A DNA stretch of 64,000 nucleotides, taken from the NCBI RefSeq assembly GCF_017498545.1, contig NZ_CP071793.1, positions 8,922,256 through 8,986,255 on the forward strand, in the 5' to 3' direction. The position numbers and the translations under genes were made by a program. This DNA is from Sulfidibacter corallicola (GTDB lineage Bacteria > Acidobacteriota > Holophagae > Acanthopleuribacterales > Acanthopleuribacteraceae). Of the stretch, positions 46,681-56,686 are shown in pieces (positions within the stretch are counted from its first letter, which is position 1; the number at the start of each line of letters is the position of its first letter). Under the pieces are notes generated by a model. The model was not told the DNA's origin and searched no databases. It was given only the letters and a program-made list of their open reading frames with translations.

Positions 46681-47118
46681 ATGAAAAAATTCGCCATTCT
46701 CACGTTCGCCCTTTCCTTTGCGTTTCCCCTTTTCGGCCAGTCGCCCAAACCCAACTGCAAGAATCTCCAGGGCGATTGGGTCAACGAGCTCGAGTCGGTC
46801 ATAACCATCAACAAAGTGACCGAAACCGGCCCGGGCTACGGAACCTTCGAAGGTCTCTACAAGCCCCCTGGCTCAGCCGGCAAAGTTTTTGCCTTGAGCG
46901 GATTGTATAACGATGTCGCCGGTTCGGGTCACCAAGCCAAAGCCCTGACGTTCTCGGTTCAATGGCGCGATTGGGGCACCCTCACTACCTGGGCCTGCAC
47001 CTGCCAGGAAGTGAACGGTGTCCCCACCCTGAAGTCGGTGCTCCACATCATTCGCGCCAACGCCGATGTGGCGTGGTCCCACGTCACCACCAACACCGAG
47101 ACCTTCGTTCCGAAGTAG
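46681..47118 (+). CDS. avidin-family (streptavidin-like) biotin-binding protein, exported
   Basis: A 145-residue protein with signal peptide (1-20, ending LFGQ) and an eight-stranded avidin-like barrel. Conserved biotin-site features: GDWVNELES matches the N-x-L-x-S of streptavidin Asn23/Leu25/Ser27; GTFEGLY supplies the Tyr43 equivalent; FSVQWRD and LTTWACTC the Trp79, Thr90 and Trp92 positions; VAWSHV the Trp120; and TETF aligns with Asp128-Thr-Phe, giving Glu in place of Asp. The Trp108 position appears to be Leu or His. Three Cys are present. ATG 46681 has GGAAGGA about 9 nt upstream. It sits opposite in strand between cas2e and the main array, and its stop codon overlaps a decayed CRISPR repeat. 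Biotin sequestration outside the cell is the likely role; a CRISPR role is not implied. Confidence 0.82.
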   Translation: MKKFAILTFALSFAFPLFGQSPKPNCKNLQGDWVNELESVITINKVTETGPGYGTFEGLYKPPGSAGKVFALSGLYNDVAGSGHQAKALTFSVQWRDWGTLTTWACTCQEVNGVPTLKSVLHIIRANADVAWSHVTTNTETFVPK

Positions 47119-47323
47119 CCCCCGCACGGGCGGGGTACACTCTGTTTTTCACGTCCGCCGCTGATCCCGCGCTGGTGCATCCCCGCGCGGGCGGGGTACA
47201 CGATGGTTCCTAACTCGACACGATCGAGTTGGAGGGTACATCCCCGCGCGGACGGGGTACACGTCGAGGTTGTCAACGGCGAGTACACCGACCCCGGTTC
47301 ATCCCCGCGCCGGCGGGGTTTTG
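47113..47323 (-). CRISPR. mini CRISPR array with a divergent repeat (4 repeats, 3 spacers)
   Basis: Repeats start at 47113, 47174, 47235 and 47296, exactly 61 nt apart as in the main array. The plus-strand form is GG(T/TA)(G/A)CATCCCCGCG...CGGGGTACAC, differing from the main GGTTC...GGGGAACAC in the stem (CCCCGC/GCGGGG) and both ends. The copy at 47113 has lost its left part and overlaps the avidin stop codon. The copy at 47296 ends GGGGTTTTGC instead of GGGGTACAC, where it joins the leader remnant. It looks like a decaying array next to cas2e. Confidence 0.85.
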
Positions 47324-47389
47324 CCCAGGCTTGCCGGTGCTGGATCGAAACACTCTCTTCCCGAGCTCGTTCGAGATCATGGCTCTACC
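47324..47389 (-). promoter_or_regulatory. truncated leader remnant of the mini-array
   Basis: 66 nt after the cas2e stop resemble the outer part of the main leader (TGTTGTAAG, TCGAAC, GGGTTCCGAT-like, GGCAAAA). The repeat-proximal half of the main leader is absent: GGGCAAAA runs directly into CCCCGCC of the first mini-array repeat. The integration site is therefore probably lost. Confidence 0.65.
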
Positions 47390-48640
<1,251 letters not shown>

Positions 48641-48644
<4 letters not shown>

Positions 48645-49291
48645 GCCCGCCGGACCAGCATCAGGCCACACCCGAACGACTTGGCGGGCCCCAACCCGTT
48701 GAACAACATGTTCCGAAAGGCATCGACCTCCGTCACGCGAAGGGTTCCCGTGAGGTCCATCGTGGTCACCGTCATGGGGTCCGGGTGCTTCCGCTTGTGG
48801 AACACCGACGGTCGGTAGCAGGCGACCAGGGTCCGTCGCGCGCCGATTTCGAAACCGTGCGACGACGCGCGGCGCGCCAGCCACTCGCAGCCCAACCGGT
48901 AGATCAACTCGTTTTGATCCAGCTTTTCGCGTGCCTCTTTATCTAATTGGTACTTGTAGTCCATCACGACATCGAAGCGCTTGACCCGCTTGCCTTCCCG
49001 GCGCGAGACGACGGGATTGACGCGCAAATCGAAATGGAGCAGATCGCCGTTGCACAGGTCGGGGGTGTAGGGTTTGGTTTCGACCCGCCACTTCGCCACG
49101 GGTTGCGGCGGTTCCAGGGAAACCAGGAAATACCTCGGACGGCCCCGATCCAAGTCGTACCGGAACATCCAGCGACGCTTCGCCTTGGGATCGAGGGGAA
49201 AAAACTTCCACACCATTTCGTGATGGCGGTACGGGTTCCAGTTCGCGATCTCCTTGGGACTGCCTTCCCACGTTATCCGGCTCAAATACAT
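48641..49291 (-). CDS. cas6e: crRNA-processing endoribonuclease Cas6e
   Basis: 216 residues, I-E Cas6e (Cse3/CasE) with two RRM-like folds. Recognisable: MYLSRITWEG at the N-terminus, YRHHEMVWKFF containing the family catalytic His region, and the glycine-rich loop NGLGPAKSFGCGLMLVRR near the end. It cuts each repeat transcript at the base of the stem and leaves the AUGAACCG handle. ATG 49291 follows the cas5e stop by 2 nt, with GAGGGGAGGG upstream. Confidence 0.95.
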
Positions 49292-49293
49292 CG

Positions 49294-50064
49294 TCAATCC
49301 CTCCCCTCACGGTGATCTGGGGCGACCTCGCCCTCCGGCTCCAGGAGTCCGCCTCGTTCTTCTCGCGCGTGAAAGAGCCAACGTCGCCGGGAGGCCAGGC
49401 CATCGCGACGGTGGAACAGGTGCTGCGTCTTCAGCGAATCGTCGTGCCCCTCCCAATACACGCGTTGCCCCCTTCCGGCACCCCGCGGTCCCCGCACCTG
49501 TTCTCGCAAGAGCTGGGGCAGGGGTGCCTCGGTGAAGGCGACCTTCAGGTTCGGCGCTTCCACGATCTTGGGGATCAGGGGCCAGGCCGGCGGACAACTC
49601 TTTCGGCCCAGGTACAAGTGGAACCTGGGCCGAGCCAGGGCCTGGCTCAGTCGCGCCAACGAGAAGGCACCTTCCTCCCGCATCCACAGGACCACCGTGA
49701 AGCAGGCATCGGCCCGGTAATAGCGGTCGGACAGAACCGTGTTCAGCTTTTGCTCGCCCAATTCCTCACGCCGGGTGTACCAGCCTTTCCCTTTGCGCGA
49801 GCCCGGCACCTGGGAGGTGTGGTAATCCTTGAGTACGATCCCGGGCGCATCGACCCGCACCGCGAACCCCAAGGTCCGGTGCAGGTCCTCGTGGACGTCC
49901 GCCTCTTCCCGGGAAAGGCCCAGCGCGGCCCCGAGCAATCCCAACACGGCGCTTTTGGTGGGCCGCCCCTCATCGCCGCGATGCTCGCCGACCGCCACCG
50001 GACCCCAGGACTGCAGCGGCCCGAAGAGGTGCAACACCAAGAACCGTTCGAGCTGTTCTTCCAT
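49294..50064 (-). CDS. cas5e: Cascade subunit Cas5e
   Basis: 256 residues, the Cas5 RAMP protein that caps the crRNA 5' handle in the I-E Cascade complex. Typical segments: LVLHLFGPLQSWG, GRPTKSAVLGLLGAALGL, YHTSQVPGSRKGKG and LSDRYYRADACFTVVLW, then PRFHLYLGRKSCPPAWPL. It starts 3 nt after cas7e ends. The Arg/Glu-rich tail is variable in the family. Confidence 0.94.
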   Translation of the reverse strand: MEEQLERFLVLHLFGPLQSWGPVAVGEHRGDEGRPTKSAVLGLLGAALGLSREEADVHEDLHRTLGFAVRVDAPGIVLKDYHTSQVPGSRKGKGWYTRREELGEQKLNTVLSDRYYRADACFTVVLWMREEGAFSLARLSQALARPRFHLYLGRKSCPPAWPLIPKIVEAPNLKVAFTEAPLPQLLREQVRGPRGAGRGQRVYWEGHDDSLKTQHLFHRRDGLASRRRWLFHAREERGGLLEPEGEVAPDHREGRD

Positions 50065-50067
50065 GGC

Positions 50068-51114
50068 TCACCCCTCGCTGACGAAATCGAGCAGTTCGCC
50101 GAAGCGGCCTTCGCCTGCCGCGGGATAGAACTCCATGGCGCGACCGGCACCGACCTCGTAGCAGTCGGCCAGGTTCGAACGCATGGTGCGCATGGCATCG
50201 ACCGCGTTGGCCAAGATATTCGATTGGTCGCTGTCCCGAATGTCCTTGATGAAGGCCATCGCCAAGGATCGCGGGCTTTGGTCCTCGTGCTCGGCGAGGA
50301 TGTAGCTCGCCAGGCCGAGCGCGGCGAAGCTGTTTTGCTTCCCGCCGGGAGAAACCTTGGCGATCGACGCGACCAGGGCCCGAAGGCTGTGGCTGGCCAG
50401 GTCCGCATCATCGCCGAGGTTGGACACCAATTGGTCGCGGTTGATGTTGACATAGAGGTAGTAGAGACCCGATCCGAAGCCGAGTTCGTCCAGGTGGCCG
50501 GCTCCCGTGTCTTCGCGTCGATTCAAATCGTCGACCGCGGTAAAGAAGTCATCCTCGACCGCGACCTTGTTGACCGAGATCGCGTGGGCCACCTGAACCG
50601 CGGCCTCACAATTCTGGCTGGGATGGTCGGCCAGCATGCGGCCGAACATGGCGATGTCGGCCGCGTGTGGGGCGCCCCGCAGGGCGTGCAGCTCGTCGTC
50701 GGTCGGCGGACGCTTCTGCTCGGCGCAGGTGCGCGCCAGTGCCAGCACCGCGGCCTTCTCTTCCGGCGAGTAATGCACCAATTGGGGCGTATCCAGATCG
50801 CCCTTCTTGATGTTGGAAAAGGTCTTGGTGAAATGCTGGGCCCATTCTTTGGCTTTCTTTTCGTCGATGCCCTGTTCCTCGAGAATCGGCATCACCCAGG
50901 AGGTCGCGATTTTGCGCGTGCGCACGCCCAAGTGGCCGGCGAGGGCTTCCTGAAAGAGGTCACTGGTGCGCCAGGCGCGTTTGAGGCATTGGGAAGAGAT
51001 GCGCAGGCGGTTGGTGCCGCCGACCTGAGCCGTTTTGGGCCGGCCCAGATCGTCGCGGTTCAGGTTGGACGGCGGATAAAAGGTCAGGACATGCAATTGG
51101 GTAAAACGGGACAT
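50068..51114 (-). CDS. cas7e: Cascade backbone subunit Cas7e
   Basis: 348 residues, Cse4/CasC; six copies line the crRNA in the complex. Typical: FTQLHVLTFYPPSNLNRDDL, GGTNRLRISSQCLKRAWR, DIAMFGRMLAD, VAHAISVNKVAVEDDFFTAVDDL and GSGLYYLYVNINRDQLVSNL. ATG 51114 has AGGAGTC about 5 nt upstream. A 131-bp gap precedes it, unusual in a Cascade operon, so an internal promoter or RNA processing site is possible. Confidence 0.95.
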   Translation of the reverse strand: MSRFTQLHVLTFYPPSNLNRDDLGRPKTAQVGGTNRLRISSQCLKRAWRTSDLFQEALAGHLGVRTRKIATSWVMPILEEQGIDEKKAKEWAQHFTKTFSNIKKGDLDTPQLVHYSPEEKAAVLALARTCAEQKRPPTDDELHALRGAPHAADIAMFGRMLADHPSQNCEAAVQVAHAISVNKVAVEDDFFTAVDDLNRREDTGAGHLDELGFGSGLYYLYVNINRDQLVSNLGDDADLASHSLRALVASIAKVSPGGKQNSFAALGLASYILAEHEDQSPRSLAMAFIKDIRDSDQSNILANAVDAMRTMRSNLADCYEVGAGRAMEFYPAAGEGRFGELLDFVSEG

Positions 51115-51245
51115 GGTGACTCCTCATGAAGCGCGAAAATATTGCGGAAGTAATGCGGAAGTGATTCGAAAGTGGTGGAGAGACGAAGCGCGATCGAAGG
51201 CGGCGGAATCCTCGATCGCAGCCCGGGCAGCAGGCAAACCGGGGT

Positions 51246-51791
51246 TCAACCCTTCTTCTGCGGCAGATGGGCGTAGTAGTCGTAGGCGAGCCTTTTGCGG
51301 GTTTTGGCATTCCAGGTCCACATCACCCTGGTCAGGTCGGCGATGTTGATTTCCCGGCCCAGCAGGTGAATGATGCGCCGCCAGGCACGTAGTTGGGCGT
51401 CCGAACCCTCGGAGGCCAGCAGCCGTCGAAAGCGCAGTTCACTGACCTTGGGACGGCCTTTCGCGTCGTCGGCCATTTGGCGGGCCAAGGGCTCGTTGTC
51501 CTTGTTGGCGCGAACCCGGGACAGCAGCATCGCCAGCCGCAACAAGGTGTCGCGCTCGTAGGGCGTCAGGCTGCAGGAGGGGCGGCGAACTTCCCCGTCC
51601 ACGACCTGCGCCGCCTCGACCATGTGCAGCAGACGAAAGAACCCGGGACAGGCGCAGGCCTCGTCCTCGCTGGCGGCACGGCGGAGTTCGGCCCTTTCGC
51701 GGGCGAATTTGCGGTGACTCGACGGATCACCGAACCACTTCAAAACCACGGTCATCACGTGTGCGGTGAGGTCTCGGTTGGCTGTGTTCAT
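51246..51791 (-). CDS. cse2: Cascade small subunit Cse2 (Cas11e)
   Basis: 181 residues, all-helical I-E small subunit; two copies stabilise the R-loop. Segments: SSHRKFARERAELRRAASED, FFRLLHMVEAAQV, RLAMLLSRVRANKDNEPLARQ, RFRRLLASEG. Basic residues (KFARERAELRRA) fit nucleic-acid contact. Its ATG 51791 overlaps the cas8e stop (ATGA). AGGAGA lies just upstream. Confidence 0.93.
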   Translation of the reverse strand: MNTANRDLTAHVMTVVLKWFGDPSSHRKFARERAELRRAASEDEACACPGFFRLLHMVEAAQVVDGEVRRPSCSLTPYERDTLLRLAMLLSRVRANKDNEPLARQMADDAKGRPKVSELRFRRLLASEGSDAQLRAWRRIIHLLGREINIADLTRVMWTWNAKTRKRLAYDYYAHLPQKKG

Positions 51792-53407
51792 GCGGTCGTC
51801 TCCTCGCGTTTCGTTGGGGCGGGCGGCAAGTCGAGCATCGCTCGCAGCCGTTTGCCCCTGGGTGAAGTGAACTTGACGAGCTGGTTGTAGGCGCGCGCGA
51901 CGCGGGCGGGATCGACGACTTCGACCGCCCGGTCGGCAGTGTGCGACTCGAAACAGACCAGGGCTTTGCGCTGCAATTGCCGCAGCCAGGTCTCCCGGGG
52001 TTCGACCGCATCGGGGTCGTGCGCCAATTGGGCCACGAGAGCCAAAAAGTCGGCTTCGGTTTCGTTCCAAAAGGTCAAGTCCAGATGGGACCAATCGCCA
52101 CGGGCCTTGATGGGCCCCTTGAACGCCGATTTCACCTGCGCCCGCAAGGTTTGACAGACGTTTCGCGCCGCCTGGATCATGCCCTGGATGTGTGCGCGGT
52201 AGTGTTCTCGCTGGTCGATGTCGTCGGCGTGGGCCAGGAGCACCGGCATGGTCCGGTCGATCCAGGCGCGGGCTTTGGCGTTGTCCATGTCGTAGCCGAA
52301 GACCCAGAGGCGGGGTTCCCGCATGTCCGACTCGCGGGTGATTCGCTCCAGGTACCGCACCCGATTACCGTAGCGGCTGACGATTCGCGCGGGAAGCCTG
52401 CGCTCCTTGCCCTGCTCGCAATCGGAAAAGGCCAGGCCCAGCCAGTGGTGGTAGCTCAGGGATCCGGGTTGGCCGTGGAGGGGGAGCACCTGGTCGGCCT
52501 TGTCCAAATAGTGCGGCGTGAGGGGATGGTGCCAGCCCTCGCCGTAGTTGTTGCCGTAGTTCTTGGTGACATAGTCGCGAAACAGCGCCGACCGGTGACG
52601 GCCTTCGAGGTCGCAGATCCCGCCGTCGCGATCGGGGTCGCACAATCGGATGCGGCGCGGCATGCCCCAGTAATGCACGGCCGGGTGGCACGACACCGCG
52701 TGGATCTCGGAGCCCTTTTTCTTGCTGTCCCGGGTCGGTCGGGCCCAGGGGAAGCAGTCCTCCAGCTCCCATTGACGGTGGGCATCGGGGTGCCCGGCCA
52801 GCAGGTCGTCGCGGACCAACACGCCCAGCCACAGGGTTTGCCACAGGGTCGGGCGCCAGATGACCGTCGTCAACGGGCCGCCGCCACGGAGGCCGACCCG
52901 GTGACCGGCGCCGCCGCTGGGCGCGTTGGTTTGCAGGCAATAGAGCGCGACGGCGGTGAAGAAGGGACCCAATTGGCGAACCGTGCCGCGCTTGACGAAG
53001 TGATCAATGTTGTTTTTCAGGGTGTTGCCGCCCGGGGCCTCGATCAGCAGGGTCCCGATGCCCTTGGCCTCGGATGGCGTTGGCTCCAGCTCGAGATCCT
53101 GCATGAACCGCACGCCATCGCCCAAGAGTTCGAAGAAGGGCGCGGCCTTGGCGAAGACGGCCTGCAGCTCGTCCGGGTCCGGCGGGTTCGCGAATCGCTG
53201 GAGCCACGTGTCCTCGTCTGGCGGGGCGAACAGGGTTTGAAGCACGCCGATGGCGAGCTGCACGAGGGCGCCGTCGAAATCGTGGCGAGGGGTGAGGAAC
53301 TGAGTGACGGAGTTCCGGGTTTCGGCGATTTGGTGAAGGGGGATGGTGTCTTCGCGACCATCCTGGCGCAAGACGGGAAAACAGCGATCGGTCAGTAGAT
53401 TCAGCAT
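51788..53407 (-). CDS. cas8e: Cascade large subunit Cas8e (Cse1)
   Basis: 539 residues, the I-E large subunit that recognises the PAM and recruits Cas3. Starts MLNLLTDRCFPVLRQDG as usual for Cse1. Then TPRHDFDGALVQLAIGVLQT, a mobile loop around GGNTLKNNIDHFVKRG that in the family contacts the PAM, an RPTLWQTLWLGV core and a helical C-terminal bundle. It is separated from cas3 by 297 bp containing a dispersed heptamer repeat, so it may have its own promoter. Confidence 0.95.
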   Translation of the reverse strand: MLNLLTDRCFPVLRQDGREDTIPLHQIAETRNSVTQFLTPRHDFDGALVQLAIGVLQTLFAPPDEDTWLQRFANPPDPDELQAVFAKAAPFFELLGDGVRFMQDLELEPTPSEAKGIGTLLIEAPGGNTLKNNIDHFVKRGTVRQLGPFFTAVALYCLQTNAPSGGAGHRVGLRGGGPLTTVIWRPTLWQTLWLGVLVRDDLLAGHPDAHRQWELEDCFPWARPTRDSKKKGSEIHAVSCHPAVHYWGMPRRIRLCDPDRDGGICDLEGRHRSALFRDYVTKNYGNNYGEGWHHPLTPHYLDKADQVLPLHGQPGSLSYHHWLGLAFSDCEQGKERRLPARIVSRYGNRVRYLERITRESDMREPRLWVFGYDMDNAKARAWIDRTMPVLLAHADDIDQREHYRAHIQGMIQAARNVCQTLRAQVKSAFKGPIKARGDWSHLDLTFWNETEADFLALVAQLAHDPDAVEPRETWLRQLQRKALVCFESHTADRAVEVVDPARVARAYNQLVKFTSPRGKRLRAMLDLPPAPTKREETTA

Positions 53408-53704
53408 ATGTATCTCACTACGTGATAATCAAAAAAGATCGACGTATTGCTCGTTATTGGTATCTGCGAAAAAGGGCGGAAATTTGGATCAATATGCAGT
53501 GATTTTTTTCGGGTCCACCCTTCGCTTTTTGTCGTGCATCCAAGGAAAGGTCTTTTTGGAAGTGGATCCTGTGGATCGGCCGGGTTTCAAATGCAACCTG
53601 CTGTCAGCAGTCAGGTATCAGGTTTCGGCTAATTATCTGTGAACAAGCTGATCCCTGATCCCTGATCCCCTGCCCAGCCAGCCGAGCCAGCTTGGAAGTT
53701 ACAT
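53408..53704. repeat. intergenic region with GGTATCAG / CTGATCC repeats
   Basis: At 53600-53680 it contains CAGTCAGGTATCAGG followed, after AATTATCTGTGAACAAG, by three CTGATCC-type units in inverse orientation. This is the same motif family as at 15166 and 63525. The rest is AT-rich (53400-53520) and could supply a second promoter for Cascade. Confidence 0.7.
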
Positions 53705-56545
53705 TCAATTCGTTTCTGGATCGGCATCCGGTAGCGCCAGACCTTTTTCTCGCGAGTAAAAAAGGGGACGCTCGCCGTCGCCGGTCAGGGCGCGACCTTC
53801 CCACTCCCCTTCCCCGACCGGAACCATGGGAATCAACGCCACGCCTTTGTTCCGGTCCGGCAAGGCATCGCAGAGCGCCAGGTACGCGCGCTCCTGTGGT
53901 CCCTGCCAGCCCGGGCTGCCCGTTACCGGGCCGAAGCGCACCGAAACCTGGCTCTTGTGCCAACGCAGGAGTTCCGTTTCGCCTGGGTCATTCGATGCCG
54001 AAGCGAGTGGTGAGAATCGCTGGCCGTCCCACTCGGCCAGTCGAAGCCGAATCGGGTTTTCGCCGAGCCGGGTCGTCAGTTCCTCGCGATCCAATACGCC
54101 TCGTTCATGGGAGCTTTCGTAATCCTGTTCCCACGAGAGGGTTCGGAGAATGGCCTTGGATCGATTGCCCAAGTTTTCGGCACGATGCTGCTCGTCGATG
54201 TCCCGCAGGAGTTCCGGGAGATCGACCGCCCCGTACACCGCCTCAATCAGATCTCGCGAATCCTGCGGCAACGCGAATGTGGGTTTTTGACGCAGCGCTT
54301 TTTGGGTCAACCAGTTGGTGGCCGTGTTGGGATAGACCCAGGCCGCGTTGCCCAAGACGTCCTTGTACCAATCTTTCTCTGGATCTTCCCGCCAAGCGGG
54401 GGCGAGGACCAAAAAATGTTTGGATCCGCGTTCGTCCCTGCGGCGGCCGTGGTTGGCGGGGTCCAGCCACTCCCCCGCCTCCGTGCGCGGGTGTCGTTGC
54501 TGACGACCCAGTCGTTGGACCAAGGCATCGATGGGGGCCAGGTCGCTGACGACCCGATCGAAGTCCACGTCGAGCGATTGTTCGAGGACCTGGGTCGCCA
54601 CCACCACCTGGCCACGACGGCCACGGTAGTCGGCCTCCTTGCCGAACCGTGCCAGCAGGTCTTTTTGAATGCGCTCGCGGTCCGCGCCGCAGAAGCGGGC
54701 GTGGAACAGGTGCAGGCGGTTCGAATCGATGCCTGCCCGGTTCGCAAGCCGTTCGAAGGACTCGGTCGCCTGGTCGACCGTATTCCGAATCCAGGCGACG
54801 CACTTGCCCTCGGCCACCCATGCCTCGATTTGCGCCAAAACCTCTTCCTCGTCGTGAACGAAAGCGGCGTTCACGTGTTGGACCTGCGCCTCGGGTGTTT
54901 CCCAGGTCGCGTGATCGGCTGTCAGGGCGCTCGCTCGAACGTGGGTCATCAGCGGGAAAGGTGGCTTTTCGCCGTACACCAGGTCGATGTCCTCGGGTGG
55001 GTAGCCCAGGGATCGGTAAAAGCTTTTGACGAACGATTGGCGCAACCTGCCGGGAAGGGTCGCCGAAAGCAGGATGGTCGAACCGCCGGCCCGCGTGTGG
55101 AAGGCGATCAGGTTCTCGATGATGTGGCGCATGTAATCGTCATAGGCGTGGACCTCGTCGATGATCAGCACCTTGTTCACCAGCCCGAAGAGCCGCATGG
55201 CACCGTGCTTGACGGGCATCACGGCGAGCATCGCCTGATCGACGGTGCCGACCCCGATCGCGCCCAGCAGGCACTTTTTGCGGTTGTCCGCCAGCCACGA
55301 CGAGCAAAGCGCGGAGGCCGGCGCGGCTTCGCCATCGAGGTGTCGTTCCGCGGGCACCGCCTCCAAACCCAGACGGTTGGAGAACGCGGGGTTCAGGGCG
55401 GCCGAGCCGTGGGCCAGGATCAGGGCGGGTTGGCGATCGCCGGGGATGTAGAACTGTTCGAAGGTCTTCTCCATCCGGTCGAACATCTGGTCGGCCGTGG
55501 CCATGGTGGGCAGACCCATGAAGAAGCCGGCGGCCCGGCCCTTGGCCATCAGCTTTTGGGTTGCCATCAAGGCCGCTTCGGTCTTGCCGCTGCCGGTCAA
55601 GTCCTCGATGATGATCAGGTTGGGGCCTTCGGTATCGAGGTTCAGGGCGGTTTCGATCCTGGCCTGAAGCGGGGTCGGTTCCGAGAGACTTGGGAAGAGT
55701 GCGGCGAACGTCTTGGCGGGCGCGGTGGGCGGGGGCACCAGCCAGGTCTCGGCAAGCGCTCGCTTGGCGCCGGGAACCGCGACGGTGTGGAAGTAGTCCT
55801 CGATGGGGTGGTTGGCGCCCTCGGTGTGGTAGGCGAAGAAGCGCTGGTTGGAGCCCAGCCAATCGCAGACCATGGTGAAGCCGGCCAAGTAGAACGAGAG
55901 CTGTTTGAAACGTTGGTCGAGGTCTCCCTTCGCCGAGGCGGGCCAAGGGAGTTCGAACGGGAACAGCTTCGTCAGGTCGGCAACCCATTGGGCGGCGGCG
56001 CGGCGGTCCTCTGGGGAGAACAAGGTATGGGAGCTCTTCGGTGTTTTTGGAGGGCGGCCGTGATGGCCGGTCACCGCCACGGCGAGCGCGTCCAGCGGGC
56101 CGATCCAGGCTTGTTTCCAAGTGGGGTCGCGGAACAGGGGCCGGAGGTGGATTGGTTCGAGCTCGATCCACAACTCCAGACCGAGCGCATCGTGCCTCGG
56201 GCCGCGTCGATGGCGGGTGGGCCCGGTTGGCTCCTGAAGGGCCCGATAGATTTCGGGGACTTGCGCCTGGAACAGGTGGCTGAATTTGCCGAGGTCGTGG
56301 CAGGCCACCAAAAAACAAAGGAACCGCAGCGACGCCTCGCGGCCCAGCGGCTCGAGAAACGCCTCGAACAGCCTGGCCCAATAGGGCCTCTGGCTCGAAT
56401 CCGGTGCTGGGTTGGCGCCGCCGAGAAGCAGGTAGGCGACGGCGGCGACGTCGAGGCAGTGGAACGGCAAGAGGTGGTAGGGCTCGGCCCCGTCGTGCTC
56501 GGGTTTGGCTTTGCCCCAGTAGCGGAAATAATCTTTTTCGGTCAC
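53705..56545 (-). CDS. cas3: CRISPR effector nuclease-helicase Cas3
   Basis: 946 residues, single-chain HD nuclease plus SF2 helicase that degrades DNA marked by Cascade. HD domain: LLPFHCLDVAAVA, ACHDLGKFS and VTGHHGRPP. Helicase: DLTGSGKTEAALMATQKLM (Walker A), LIIDEVHAYDDYM (DEVH box), STILLSATLPGRLR (motif III), VVVATQVLEQSLDVDFD and DALVQRLGRQQRH (motifs V and VI). Length is close to that of E. coli Cas3 (888). GTG 56545 has AAGGGA about 7 nt upstream. It is the first cas gene of the operon. Confidence 0.97.
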   Translation of the reverse strand: MTEKDYFRYWGKAKPEHDGAEPYHLLPFHCLDVAAVAYLLLGGANPAPDSSQRPYWARLFEAFLEPLGREASLRFLCFLVACHDLGKFSHLFQAQVPEIYRALQEPTGPTRHRRGPRHDALGLELWIELEPIHLRPLFRDPTWKQAWIGPLDALAVAVTGHHGRPPKTPKSSHTLFSPEDRRAAAQWVADLTKLFPFELPWPASAKGDLDQRFKQLSFYLAGFTMVCDWLGSNQRFFAYHTEGANHPIEDYFHTVAVPGAKRALAETWLVPPPTAPAKTFAALFPSLSEPTPLQARIETALNLDTEGPNLIIIEDLTGSGKTEAALMATQKLMAKGRAAGFFMGLPTMATADQMFDRMEKTFEQFYIPGDRQPALILAHGSAALNPAFSNRLGLEAVPAERHLDGEAAPASALCSSWLADNRKKCLLGAIGVGTVDQAMLAVMPVKHGAMRLFGLVNKVLIIDEVHAYDDYMRHIIENLIAFHTRAGGSTILLSATLPGRLRQSFVKSFYRSLGYPPEDIDLVYGEKPPFPLMTHVRASALTADHATWETPEAQVQHVNAAFVHDEEEVLAQIEAWVAEGKCVAWIRNTVDQATESFERLANRAGIDSNRLHLFHARFCGADRERIQKDLLARFGKEADYRGRRGQVVVATQVLEQSLDVDFDRVVSDLAPIDALVQRLGRQQRHPRTEAGEWLDPANHGRRRDERGSKHFLVLAPAWREDPEKDWYKDVLGNAAWVYPNTATNWLTQKALRQKPTFALPQDSRDLIEAVYGAVDLPELLRDIDEQHRAENLGNRSKAILRTLSWEQDYESSHERGVLDREELTTRLGENPIRLRLAEWDGQRFSPLASASNDPGETELLRWHKSQVSVRFGPVTGSPGWQGPQERAYLALCDALPDRNKGVALIPMVPVGEGEWEGRALTGDGERPLFYSREKGLALPDADPETN

Positions 56546-56584
56546 GAGAAGTCCCTTTGCGGGATGGTTTGGAGAGGTGAGCCA

Positions 56585-56614
56585 CTTATACCGCGATGGC
56601 TATTCCCGCTTCAA
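56585..56614 (-). promoter_or_regulatory. candidate promoter of the cas operon
   Basis: On the minus strand TTGAAG (56609-56614) and TATAAG (56585-56590) are 18 bp apart, which would start transcription about 30 nt before the cas3 GTG. It lies in the 141-bp gap between the exonuclease gene and cas3. Matches are 4/6 and 5/6 to sigma-70 consensus. Confidence 0.45.
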
Positions 56615-56686
56615 TTAACTTTCCCGAGAAATTGGAAATAAATGTGAATACCACTTGAACGACCATCCTCTGTAAATCCCACCAAA

